Positions 1 to 14,340 of a stretch of 64,000 nucleotides of DNA are shown here, in pieces. The notes beneath the pieces are model-generated. The model made no database searches. It had not been told where the DNA came from and worked only from the letters and a program-made list of their open reading frames with translations. Each line of letters starts with the position of its first letter. The first letter of the stretch is position 1. Source of the stretch: Siphonodentalium dalli (Eukaryota; Mollusca; Scaphopoda; Gadilida; Siphonodentaliidae); the NCBI GenBank assembly GCA_032622095.1, contig CP136063.1, forward strand, positions 15,169,814-15,233,813. Reading direction: 5' to 3'. A program made the position numbers and the translations under genes.

Positions 1-3000
1 GTGATGTGCATAATGTCATAAACTAGTCTAGTGACATTCTGTTGTATGATGTGCATAATGTCATAAACTAGTCTAGTATAATTATGTGGTGTGATGTGCA
101 TAATGTCATAAACTAGTCGAGTATCATTCTGTTGTGTGATGTGAATAATGTCATAAACTAGTCTAGTGACATTATGTTGTGTGATATGAATAGTGCCATA
201 AACTAGTCTAGTGACAGTCTGTTGTGTGATATGAAACTGCCATAAACTATTCTAGTGACATTATGTTTTGTGATATGCATAATGCCATAAACTAGTCTAG
301 TGACATTATGTTGTGTGATATGAATAGTGCCATAAACTAGTCTAGTGACATTATGTTGTGTGATATGAATACTGCCATAAACTAGTCTAGTGACATTATG
401 TTGTTTGATATGCATAATGCCATACACTAGTCTAGTGACATTCTGTTGTGTGATGTGCATAATGTCATAAACTAGTCTAGTATAATTATGTTGTGTGATG
501 TGCACAATGCCATAAACTAGTCGAGTATCATTATGTTGTGTTATGTGCATAATGTCATAAACTAGTCTAGTGACATTCTGTTGTGTGATGTGCATAATGC
601 CATAAATTAGTCTAGTGGCATTACGTGGTGTGATATGCATAATGTCATAAACTAGTCGAGTATAATTATGTTGTGTGATGTGCATAATGTCATAAACTAG
701 TCGAGTGTAATTATGTTGTGTGATGTGCATAATGTCATAAACTATTCGAGTATAATTATGTGGTGTGAAGTGCATAATGTCATAAACTAGTCTAGTGACA
801 TTCTGTTGTGTGATGTGCATAATGCCATAAACTAGTCTAGTGGCATTATGTGGTGTGATGTGCATAATGCCATAAACTAATCTAGTGGCATTATGTGGTG
901 TGATGTGCATATTGTCATAAACTAGTCTAGTGGCATTATGTGGTGTGATGTGCATAATGCCATAAACTAGTCTAGTGGCATTATGTTGTGTGATATGAAT
1001 AGTGCCATAAACTAGTCTAGTGACATTCTGTTGTGCGATATGAATACTGCCATAAACTATTCTAGTGACATTATGTTTTGTGATATGCATAATGCCATAA
1101 ACTAGCCTAGTGACATTATGTTGTGTGATATGAATAGTGCCATAAACTAGTCTAGTGACATTATGTTGTGTGATATGAATACTGCCATAAACTAGTCTAG
1201 TGACATTATGTTGTGTGATATGCATAATGACATACACTAGTCTAGTGACATTCTGTTGTGTGATGTGCATAATGTCATAAACTAGTCTAGTATAATTATG
1301 TTGTGTGATGTGCATAATGCCATAAACTAGTCGAGTATCATTATGTTGCGTGATATGCATAATGTTATAAACTAGTCTAGTGACATTCTGTTGTGTGATG
1401 TGCATAATGCCATAAACTAGTCGAGTATAATTATGTGGTGTGATGTGCATAATGTCATAAACTAGTCGAGTATAATTATGTGGTGTGATGTGCATAATTA
1501 CATAAACTAGTCGAGTGTAATTATGTGGTGTGATGTGCATAATGTCATAAACTAGTCGAGTATAATTATGTTGTGTGATGTGCATAATGTCATAAACTAG
1601 TCTATTGACATTATGTTGTGTGATGTGCATAATGCCATAAACTAGTCGAGTATAATTATCTGGTGTGATGTGCGTAATGTCATAAACTAGTCGAGTATAA
1701 TTATGTGGTGTGATGTGCATAATGCCATAAACTAGTCGAGTGTACTTATGTGGTGTGATGTGCATAATGTCATAAACTAGTCGAGTGTAATTATGTGGTG
1801 TGATGTGCATAATGTCATAAACTAGTCTAGTGACATTCTGTTGTGTGATGTGCATAATGTCATAAACTAGTCGAGTGTAATTATGTGGTGTGATGTGCAT
1901 AATGACATAAACTAGTCGAGTATGATTATGTGGTGTGATGTGCATAATGCCATAAACTAGTCTGTGACATTCTGTTGTGTGATGTGCATAATGTCAAACA
2001 CTAGTCGAGTGGCATAATGTGGTGTGATGTGCATAATGTCATAAACTAGTCGAGAGTAATTATGTGGTGCGATGTGCATAATGCCATAAACTAGTCTAGT
2101 GGCATTATGTGGTGTGATGTGCATAATGCCATAAACTAGTCTAGTGACATTCTGTTGTGTGATGTGCATAATGCCATAAACTAGTCTAGTGGCATTACGT
2201 GGTGTGATGTGCATAATGTCATAAACTATTCGAGTATAATTATGTGGTGTGATGTGCATAATGTCACAAACTAGTCTAGTGACATTATGTTGTGTGATAT
2301 GAATAATGTCATAAACTAGTCGAGTGTCATTCTGTTGTGTGATATGAATACTGTCATAAAGTAGTCGAGTGTCATTATGCTGTGTGATATGAATAACGTC
2401 ATAAACTAGTCTAGTGTCATTCTGTTGTGTGATATGAATAATGCCATAAACTAGTCTAGTGACATTCTGTTGTATGATGTGCATAATGTCATAAACTAGT
2501 CTAGTATAATTATGTGGTGTGATATGCATAATGTCATAAACTATTCGAGTATAATTATGTGGTGTGATGTGCATAATGTCACAAACTAGTCTAGTGACAT
2601 TATGTTGTGTGATATGAATAATGTCATACACTAGTCGAGTGTCATTCTGTTGTGTGATATGAATAATATCATAAACTAGTCGAGTGTCATTCTGTTGTGT
2701 GATATGAATAATGTCATAAACTAGTCGAGTGTCATTATGTTGTGTGATATGAATAATGTCATAAACTAGTCGAGTGTCATTCTGTTGTGTGATATGAATA
2801 ATGTCATAAACTAGTCGAGTATCATTCTGTTGTGTGATATGAATAATGTCATAAACTAGTCGATTGTCATTCTGTTGTGTGATATGCATAATGTCATAAA
2901 CTAGTCGAGTATCATTCTGTTGTGTGATATGAATAATGTCATAAACTAGTCGAGTATCATTCTGTTGTGTGATATGAATAATGTCATAAACTAGTCTAGT

Positions 3001-6000
3001 GTCATTCTGTTGTGTGATATGAATAATGTCATAAACTAGTCGAGTATCATTATGTTGTGTGATATGAATAATGTCATAAACTAGTCTAGTGTCATTCTGT
3101 TGTGTGATATGCATAATGTCATAAACTAGTCTAGTGTCATTCTGTTGTGTGATATGCATAATGTCATAAACTAGTATAGTGTCATTCTGTTGTGTGATAT
3201 GCATAATTTCATAAACTAGTCGAGTATCATTCTGTTGTGTGATATGAATAATGTCATAAACTAGTCGAGTATCATTCTGTTGTGTGATATGAATAATGTC
3301 ATAAACTAGTCTAGTGTCATTCTGTTGTGTGATATGCATAATGCCATAAACTAGTCGAGTATCATTATGTTGTGTGATATGAATAATGTCATAAACTAGT
3401 CTAGTGTCATTATGTTCTGTGATATGAATACTGTCATAAACTAGTCGAGTGTCATTCTGTTGTTTGATATGAATAATGTCATAAACTAGTCGAGTGTCAT
3501 TATGTTGTGTGATATGAATAATGCCATAAACTAATCTAGTGTCATTCTGTTGTGTGGTATGAATAATGCCATAAACTAGTCTAGTGTCATTCTGTTGTGT
3601 GATATGAATAATGCCATAAACTAGTCTAGTGTCATTCTGTTGTGTGATAAGAATAATGCCATAAACTAGTCGAGTATCTTTCTGTTGTCTGATGTGAATA
3701 ATGCCTTAAACTAGGATAGTGACATTCTGTTGTGTGGTATGCATAATGCCATAAACTAGTCTAGTGATATTCTGTTGTATGATGTGCATAATGTCATAAA
3801 CTAGTCTAGTATCATTCTGTTGTGTGATATAAATAATGTCATAAACTAGTCTAGTATCATTCTGTTGTGTGATATGAATAATGTCATAAACTAGTCTAGT
3901 GTCATTCTGTTGTATGATGTGTATAATGTCATAAATTAGTCTAGTATCATTCTGTTGTATGATGTGCATAATGTCATAAACTAGTCTAGTGTCATTCTGT
4001 TGTGTGGTATGAATAAAGTCATAAACTAGTCGAGTGTCATTCTGTTGTGTAATATGAATAATGTCATAAAGTAGTCGAGTGTCATTATGCTGTGTGATAT
4101 GAATAATGTCATAAACTAGTCGAGTGTCATTATGTTGTGTGATATGAATAATGTCATAAACTAGTCGAGTGTCATTCTGTTGTGTGATGTGAATAAATTT
4201 CATAAACTAGTCTAGTATAATTATGTGGCGTGATGTGCATAATGTCATAAACTAGTCGAGTGTAATTATGAGGTGTGATGTGCATAATGTCATAAACTAG
4301 TCGAGTATAATTATGTGGTGTGATGTGCATAATATCATAAACTAGTCTAGTGTCATTATGTGGTGTGATGTGCATAATGTCATAAACTAGTCGAGTGTAA
4401 TTATGTGGTGTGATGTGCATACTGTCATAAACTAGTCGAGTGTAATTATGTGGTGTGATGTGCATAATGCCATAAACTAGTGGAGTGTAATTATGTGGTG
4501 TGATGTGCATAATGTCATAAACTAGCCGGGTGTCAGCTGTTGTGTGATGTGCATAATACCATAAACTAGTCGAGTATAATTATGTGGTGTGATGTGCATA
4601 ATGTCATAAACTAGTCGAGTATCATTCTGTTGTGTGATATGAATAATGTTATAAACTAGTCGAGTGTCACTCTGTTGTGTGATATGAATAATGTCATAGA
4701 CTAGTCGAGTATCATCCTGTTGTGTTATATGAATAATGGCATAAACTAGTCGAGTGTCATTCTGTTGTGTGATATGAATAATGTCATAAACTAGTCGAGT
4801 GTCATTCTGTTGTGTGATATGAATAATGTCATAAACTAGTCGAGTGTCATTCTGTTGTGTGATATGAATAATGTCATAAACTAGTCGAGTATCATTCTGT
4901 TGTGTGATATGAATAATGTCATAAACTAGTCGAGTGTCATTCTGCTGAGTGATATGAATAATGTCATAAACTAGTCGAGTGTCATTCTGTTGTGTGATAT
5001 GAATAATGACATAGACTAGTCGAGTATCATTATGTTGTGTGATATGAATAATGTCATAAACTAGACGAGTGACATTATGTTGTGTGATACGAATAATGTC
5101 ATAAACTAGTCGAGTGTCATTCTGTTGTGTGATATGAATAATGTCATAAACTAGTCGAGTATCATTATGTTGTTTGATATGAATAGTGTCATAAACTAGT
5201 CGAGTGTCATTCTTTTGTGTGATATGAATAATGTCATAAAGTAGTCGAGTGTCATTATGCTGTGTGATATGAATAAAGTCATAAACTAGTCGAGTGTCAT
5301 TCTGTTGTGTGATATGAATAATGTCATAAACTAGTCGAGTGTCATTATGTTGTGTGATATGAATAATGTCATAAACTAGTCGAGTGTCATTATGTTGTGT
5401 GATATGAATAATGTCATAAACTAGTCTAGTGTCATTTTGTTGTGTGATATGCATAATGTCATAAACTAGTCTAGTGTCATTATGTTGTGTGATATGCATA
5501 ATGTCATAAACTAGTCGTGTATAATTATGTGGTGTGATGTGCATAATGTCACAAACTAGTATAGTGTCATTCTGTTGTGTGATGTGCATAATGCCATAAA
5601 CTAGTCTAGTGTCATTCTGTTGTGTGATATGAATAATGTCATAGACTAGTCGAGTATCATTCTGTTGTGTTATTTGAATAATGTCATAAACTAGTCGAGT
5701 GTCATTCTGTTGTGTGATATGCATAATGTCATAAACTAGTCGAGTGTCATTCTGTTGTGTGATATCAATAATGTCATAAACTAGTCGAGTGTCATTCTGT
5801 TGTGTGATATGAATAATGTCATAAACTAGTCGAGTATCATTCTGTTGTGTGATATGAATAATGTCATAAACTAGTCGAGTGTCATTCTGTTGTGTGATAT
5901 GAATAATGTCATAAACTAGTCGTGTGTCATTCTGTTGTGTGATATGAATAATGTCATATAGTAGTCGAGTATCATTATGTTGTGTGTTATGAATAATGTC

Positions 6001-7805
6001 ATAAACTAGTCGAGTGTCATTCTGTTGTGTGATACGAATAATGTCATAAACTAGTCGAGTGTCATTCTGTTGTGTGATATGAATAATGTCATAAACTAGT
6101 CGAGAATCATTTTGTTGTGTGATATGAATTGTGTCATAAACTAGTCGAGTGTCATTCTGTTGTGTGATATGAATAATATCATAAAGTAGTCGAGTGTCAT
6201 TATGCTGTGTGATATGAGTAATGTCATAAACTAGTCGAGTGTCGTTATGTTGTGTGATATGAATAATGTCATAAACTAGTCGAGTGTCACTCTCTTGTGT
6301 GATATGAATAATGTCATAAACTAGTCGAGTGTCATTCTGTTGTGTGATATGAATAATGTCATAAACTAGTCTAGTGTCATGTTGTTGTGTGATTTGCATA
6401 ATGTCATAAACTAGTCTAGTGTCATTCTGTTGTGTGATATGCATAATGTCATAAACTATTCGAGTATAATTATGTGGTGTGATGTGCATAATGTCACAAA
6501 CTAGTCTAGTGACATTATGTTGTGTGATATGAATAATGTCATAAACTAGTCGAGTGTCATTCTGTTGTGTGATATGAATACTGTCATAAAGTAGTCGAGT
6601 GTCATTATGCTGTGTGATATGAATAATGTCATAAACTAGTCTAGTGTCATTCTGTTGTGTGATATGAATAATGTCATACACTAGTCGAGTGTCATTCTGT
6701 TGTGTGATATGAATAATATCATAAACTAGTCGAGTGTCATTCTGTTGTGTGATATGAATAATGTCATAAACTAGTCGAGTGTCATTATGTTGTGTGATAT
6801 GAATAATGTCATAAACTAGTCGAGTGTCATTCTGTTGTGTGATATGAATAATGTCATAAACTAGTCGAGTATCATTCTGTTGTGTGATATGAATAATGTC
6901 ATAAACTAGTCGATTGTCATTCTGTTGTGTGATATGCATAATGTCATAAACTAGTCGAGTATCATTCTGTTGTGTGATATGAATAATGTCATAAACTAGT
7001 CGAGTATCATTCTGTTGTGTGATATGAATAATGTCATAAACTAGTCTAGTGTCATTCTGTTGTGTGATATGAATAATGTCATAAACTAGTCGAGTATCAT
7101 TATGTTGTGTGATATGAATAATGTCATAAACTAGTCTAGTGTCATTCTGTTGTGTGATATGCATAATGTCATAAACTAGTCTAGTGTCATACTGTTGTGT
7201 GATATGCATAATGTCATAAACTAGTATAGTGTCATTCTGTTGTGTGATATGCATAATTTCATAAACTAGTCGAGTATCATTCTGTTGTGTGATATGAATA
7301 ATGTCATAAACTAGTCGAGTATCATTCTGTTGTGTGATATGAATAATGTCATAAACTAGTCTAGTGTCATTCTGTTGTGTGATATGCATAATGCCATAAA
7401 CTAGTCGAGTATCATTATGTTGTGTGATATGAATAATGTCATAAACTAGTCTAGTGTCATTATGTTCTGTGATATGAATACTGTCATAAACTAGTCGAGT
7501 GTCATTCTGTTGTTTGATATGAATAATGTCATAAACTAGTCGAGTGTCATTATGTTGTGTGATATGAATAATGCCATAAACTAATCTAGTGTCATTCTGT
7601 TGCGTGGTATGAATAATGCCATAAACTATTCTATTGTCATTCTGTTGTGTGATGTGCATAATGCCATAAACTAGTCTAGTGTCATTCTGTTGTGTGATGT
7701 GCATAATGGCATAAACTAGTCGAGTGTCATTATGTTGTGTGATGTGCATAATGCCGTAAACTCGTCGAGTGTCATTCTGTTGTGTGATATGCATAATGTC
7801 ATAAA

Positions 7806-8934
7806 CTAGTCGGATGTCATATGTTGTGTTATGTGCATAATGTCATAAACTAGTCTAGTGTCATTCTGTTGTGTGATATGCATAATGTCATAAACTAGTC
7901 TAGTGGCATTCTGTTGTGTGATATGCATAACGCCATAAACTAGTCGAGTATCATTATGTTGAGTGATGTGCATAATGTCATAAACTAGTCGAGTGTCATT
8001 CTGTTGTGTGATATGAATAATGCCATAAACTAGTCTAGTGTCATTCTGTTGTGTATTATGCATAATGTCATAAACTAGTCGAGTGTCATTCTGTTGTGTG
8101 ATATGAATAATGCCATAAACTAGTCTAGTGTCATTCTGTTGTGTGATGTGCATAATGGCATAAACTAGTCGAGTGTCATTCTGTTGTGTGATGTGCATAA
8201 TGTCATAAACTAGTCGAGTGTCATTCTGTTGTGTGATATGCATAATGTCATAAACTAGTCGAGTGGCATTATGTTGTGTGATGTGCATAATGCCATAAAC
8301 TAGTCGAGTGTCATTCTGTTGTGTGATACGCATAATGTCATAAACTAGTCGAGTGTCATTATGTTGTGTGATATGAATAATGCCATAAACTAGTCGAGTG
8401 TCATTCTGTTGTGTGATATGAATAATGCCATAAACTAGTCTAGTGTCATTCTGTTGTGTGATATGCATAATGGCATAAACTAGTCGAGTGTCATTCTGTT
8501 GTGTGATATGAATAATGCCATAAACTAGTCTAGTGACATTATGTTGTGTGATATGAATAATGCCATAAACTAGTCTAGTGTCATTCTGTTGTGTGATATG
8601 CATAATGTCATAAACTAGTCTAGTGGCATTATGTTGTGCGATATGCATAATGCCATAAACTAGTCGAGTATCATTATGTTGTGTGATGTGCATAATGTCA
8701 TAAACTAGTCGAGTGACATTCTGTTGTGTGATATGAATAATGCCATAAACTAGTCTAGTGACATTCTGTTGTATGATGTGCATAATGTCATAAACTAGTC
8801 TAGTATAATTATGTGGTGTGATGTGCATAATGTCATAAACTAGTCGAGTATCATTCTGTTGTGTGATGTGAATGATGTCATAAACTAGTCTAGTGACATT
8901 ATGTTGTGTGATATGAATAGTGCCATAAACTAGT
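7806..8934. repeat. Recurrent satellite module (about 1.13 kb)
   Basis: This module runs from a length-variant monomer containing CGGATGTCATATGTTG to one containing ATGAAACTGCC. Nearly identical copies lie at about 11,629-12,757, 18,376-19,503, 20,758-21,886 and 25,256-26,384, and a truncated sixth runs from 29,749 to the array end. The start-to-start spacings are about 3.8, 6.7, 2.4, 4.5 and 4.5 kb, so the module is embedded in larger blocks of differing length. The copy at 18,376 has a private 2-bp deletion near 18,768. This is a higher-order repeat unit inside the satellite, recognised by shared rare variants. Confidence 0.85.
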
Positions 8935-11900
8935 ATAGTGACAGTCTGTTGTGTGATATGAAACTGCCATAAACTATTCTAGTGACATAATGTTTTGTGA
9001 TATGCATAATGTCATAAACTAGTCTAGTGACATTCTGTTGTGTGATATGAATAGTGCCATAAACTAGTCTAGTGACATTCTGTTGTGTGATATGAATACT
9101 GCCATAAACTAGTCTAGTGACATTATGTTGTGTGATATGCATAATGCCATACACTAGTCTAGTGACATTCTGTTGTGTGATGTGCATAATGTCATAAACT
9201 AGTCTAGTATAATTATGTTGTGTGATGTGCATAATGCCATAAACTAGTCGAGTATCATTATGTTGTGTGATGTGCATAATGTCATAAACTAGTCTAGAGA
9301 CATTCTGTTGTGTGATGTGCATAATGCCATAAACTAGTCTAGTGACATTCTGTTGTGTGATATAAATAATGTCATAAACTAGTCTAGTATCATTCTGTTG
9401 TGTGATATGAATAATGTCATAAACTAGTCTAGTGTCATTCTGTTGTATGATGTATATAATGTCATAAACTAGTCTAGTATCATTCTGTTGTATGATGTGC
9501 ATAATGTCATAAACTAGTCTAGTGTAATTCTGTTGTGTGGTATGAATAAAGTCATAAACTAGTCGAGTGTCATTCTGTTGTGTGATATGAATAATGTCAT
9601 AGACTAGTCGAGTATCATTCTGTTGTGTTATTTGAATAATGTCATAAACTAGTCGAGTGTCATTCTGTTGTGTGATATGCATAATGTCATAAACTAGTCG
9701 AGTGTCATTCTGTTGTGTGATATCAATAATGTCATAAACTAGTCGAGTGTCATTCTGTTGTGTGATATGAATAATGTCATAAACTAGTCGAGTATCATTC
9801 TGTTGTGTGATATGAATAATGTCATAAACTAGTCGAGTGTCATTCTGTTGTGTGATATGAATAATGTCATAAACTAGTCGTGTGTCATTCTGTTGTGTGA
9901 TATGAATAATGTCATATAGTAGTCGAGTATCATTATGTTGTGTGTTATGAATAATGTCATAAACTAGTCGAGTGTCATTCTGTTGTGTGATACGAATAAT
10001 GTCATAAACTAGTCGAGTGTCATTCTGTTGTGTGATATGAATAATGTCATAAACTAGTCGAGAATCATTTTGTTGTGTGATATGAATTGTGTCATAAACT
10101 AGTCGAGTGTCATTCTGTTGTGTGATATGAATAATATCATAAAGTAGTCGAGTGTCATTATGCTGTGTGATATGAGTAATGTCATAAACTAGTCGAGTGT
10201 CGTTATGTTGTGTGATATGAATAATGTCATAAACTAGTCGAGTGTCACTCTCTTGTGTGATATGAATAATGTCATAAACTAGTCGAGTGTCATTCTGTTG
10301 TGTGATATGAATAATGTCATAAACTAGTCTAGTGTCATGTTGTTGTGTGATTTGCATAATGTCATAAACTAGTCTAGTGTCATTCTGTTGTGTGATATGC
10401 ATAATGTCATAAACTATTCGAGTATAATTATGTGGTGTGATGTGCATAATGTCACAAACTAGTCTAGTGACATTATGTTGTGTGATATGAATAATGTCAT
10501 AAACTAGTCGAGTGTCATTCTGTTGTGTGATATGAATACTGTCATAAAGTAGTCGAGTGTCATTATGCTGTGTGATATGAATAATGTCATAAACTAGTCT
10601 AGTGTCATTCTGTTGTGTGATATGAATAATGTCATAAACTAGTCGAGTGTGATTATGTTGTGTGATATGAATAATGTCATAAACTAGTCGAGTGTCATTC
10701 TGTTGTGTGATATGAATAATGTCATAAACTAGTCGAGTATCATTCTGTTGTGTGATATGAATAATGTCATAAACTAGTCGATTGTCATTCTGTTGTGTGA
10801 TATGCATAATGTCATAAACTAGTCGAGTATCATTATGTTGTGTGATATGAATAATGTCATAAACTAGTCTAGTGTCATTCTGTTGTGTGATATGAATAAT
10901 GTCATAAACTAGTCGAGTATCATTATGTTGTGTGATATGAATAATGTCATAAACTAGTCTAGTGTCATTCTGTTGTGTGATATGCATAATGTCATAAACT
11001 AGTCTAGTGTCATACTGTTGTGTGATATGCATAATGTCATAAACTAGTATAGTGTCATTCTGTTGTGTGATATGCATAATTTCATAAACTAGTCGAGTAT
11101 CATTCTGTTGTGTGATATGAATAATGTCATAAACTAGTCGAGTATCATTCTGTTGTGTGATATGAATAATGTCATAAACTAGTCTAGTGTCATTCTGTTG
11201 TGTGATATGCATAATGCCATAAACTAGTCGAGTATCATTATGTTGTGTGATATGAATAATGTCATAAACTAGTCTAGTGTCATTATGTTCTGTGATATGA
11301 ATACTGTCATAAACTAGTCGAGTGTCATTCTGTTGTTTGATATGAATAATGTCATAAACTAGTCGAGTGTCATTATGTTGTGTGATATGAATAATGCCAT
11401 AAACTAATCTAGTGTCATTCTGTTGTGTGGTATGAATAATGCCATAAACTAGTCTAGTGTCATTCTGTTGTGTGATGTGCATAATGCCATAAACTAGTCT
11501 AGTGTCATTCTTTTGTGTGATGTGCATAATGGCATAAACTAGTCGAGTGTCATTATGTTGTGTGATGTGCATAATGCCGTAAACTCGTCGAGTGTCATTC
11601 TGTTGTGTGATATGCATAATGTCATAAACTAGTCGGATGTCATATGTTGTGTTATGTGCATAATGTCATAAACTAGTCTAGTGTCATTCTGTTGTGTGAT
11701 ATGCATAATGTGATAAACTAGTCTAGTGGCATTCTGTTGTGTGATATGCATAACGCCATAAACTAGTCGAGTATCATTATGTTGAGTGATGTGCATAATG
11801 TCATAAACTAGTCGAGTGTCATTCTGTTGTGTGATATGAATAATGCCATAAACTAGTCTAGTGTCATTCTGTTGTGTATTATGCATAATGTCATAAACTA

Positions 11901-14340
11901 GTCGAGTGTCATTCTGTTGTGTGATATGAATAATGCCATAAACTAGTCTAGTGTCATTCTGTTGTGTGATATGCATAATGGCATAAACTAGTCGAGTGTC
12001 ATTCTGTTGTGTGATGTGCATAATGTCATAAACTAGTCGAGTGTCATTCTGTTGTGTGATATGCATAATGTCATAAACTAGTCCAGTGGCATTATGTTGT
12101 GTGATGTGCATAATGCCATAAACTAGTCGAGTGTCATTCTGTTGTGTGATACGCATACTGTCATAAACTAGTCGAGTGTCATTATGTTGTGTGATATGAA
12201 TAATGCCATAAACTAGTCGAGTGTCATTCTGTTGTGTGATATGAATAATGCCATAAACTAGTCTAGTGTCATTCTGTTGTGTGATATGCATAATGGCATA
12301 AACTAGTCGAGTGTCATTCTGTTGTGTGATATGAATAATGCCATAAACTAGTCTAGTGACATTATGTTGTGTGATATGAATAATGCCATAAACTAGTCTA
12401 GTGTCATTCTGTTGTGTGATATGCATAATGTCATAAACTAGTCTAGTGGCATTATGTTGTGCGATATGCATAATGCCATAAACTAGTCGAGTATCATTAT
12501 GTTGTGTGATGTGCATAATGTCATAAACTAGTCGAGTGACATTCTGTTGTGTGATTTGAATAATGCCATAAACTAGTCTAGTGACATTCTGTTGTATGAT
12601 GTGCATAATGTCATAAACTAGTCTAGTATAATTATGTGGTGTGATGTGCATAATGTCATAAACTAGTCGAGTATCATTCTGTTGTGTGATGTGAATGATG
12701 TCATAAACTAGTCTAGTGACATTATGTTGTGTGATATGAATAGTGCCATAAACTAGTATAGTGACAGTCTGTTGTGTGATATGAAACTGCCATAAACTAT
12801 TCTAGTGACATAATGTTTTGTGATATGCATAATGTCATTAACTAGTCTAGTGACATTCTGTTGTGTGATATGAATAGTGCCATAAACTAGTCTAGTGACA
12901 TTCTGTTGTGTGATATGAATACTGCCATAAACTAGTCTAGTGACATTATGTTGTGTGATATGCATAATGCCATACACTAGTCTAGTGACATTCTGTTGTG
13001 TGATGTGCATAATGTCATAAACTAGTCTAGTATAATTATGTTGTGTGATGTGCATAATGCCATAAACTAGTCGAGTATCAGTATGTTGTGTGATGTGCAT
13101 AATGTCATAAACTAGTCTAGAGACATTCTGTTGTGTGATGTGCATAATGCCATAAACTAGTCTAGTGACATTCTGTTGTGTGATATAAATAATGTCATAA
13201 ACTAGTCTAGTATCATTCTGTTGTGTGATATGAATAATGTCATAAACTAGTCTAGTGTCATTCTGTTGTATGATGTATATAATGTCATAAACTAGTCTAG
13301 TATCATTCTGTTGTATGATGTGCATAATGTCATAAACTAGTCTAGTGTAATTCTGTTGTGTGGTATGAATAAAGTCATAAACTAGTCGAGTGTCATTCTG
13401 TTGTGTGATATGAATAATGTCATAAAGTAGTCGGGTGTCATTATGCTGTGTGATATGAATAATGTCATAAACTAGTCGAGTGTCATTATGTTGTGTGATA
13501 TGAATAATGTCATAAACTAGTCGAGTGTCATTCTGGTGTGTGATGTGAATAATGTCATAAACTAGTCTAGTATAATTATGTGGCGTGATGTGCATAATGT
13601 CATAAACTAGTCGAGTGTAATTATGAGGTGTGATGTGCATAATGTCATAAACTAGTCGAGTATAATTATGTGGTGTGATGTGCATAATATCATAAACTAG
13701 TCTAGTGTCATTATGTGGTGTGATGTGCATAATGTCATAAACTAGTCGAGTGTAATTATGTGGTGTGATGTGCATACTGTCATAAACTAGTCGAGTGTAA
13801 TTATGTGGTGTGATGTGCATAATGCCATAAACTAGTGGAGTGTAATTATGTGGTGTGATGTGCATAATGTCATAAACTAGCCGGGTGTCAGCTGTTGTGT
13901 GATGTGCATAATACCATAAACTAGTCGAGTATAATTATGTGGTGTGATGTGCATAATGTCAAAAACTAGTCGAGTATCATTCTGTTGTGTGACATGAATA
14001 ATGTTATAAACTAGTCGAGTGTCACTCTGTTGTGTGATATGAATAATGTCATAGACTAGTCGAGTATCATCCTGTTGTGTTATATGAATAATGGCATAAA
14101 CTAGTCGAGTGTCATTCTGTTGTGTGATATGAATAATGTCATAAACTAGTCGAGTGTCATTCTGTTGTGTGATATGAATAATGTCATAAACTAGTCGAGT
14201 GTCATTCTGTTGTGTGATATGAATAATGTCATAAACTAGTCGAGTATCATTCTGTTGTGTGATATGAATAATGTCATAAACTAGTCGAGTGTCATTCTGC
14301 TGAGTGATATGAATAATGTCATAAACTAGTCGAGTGTCAT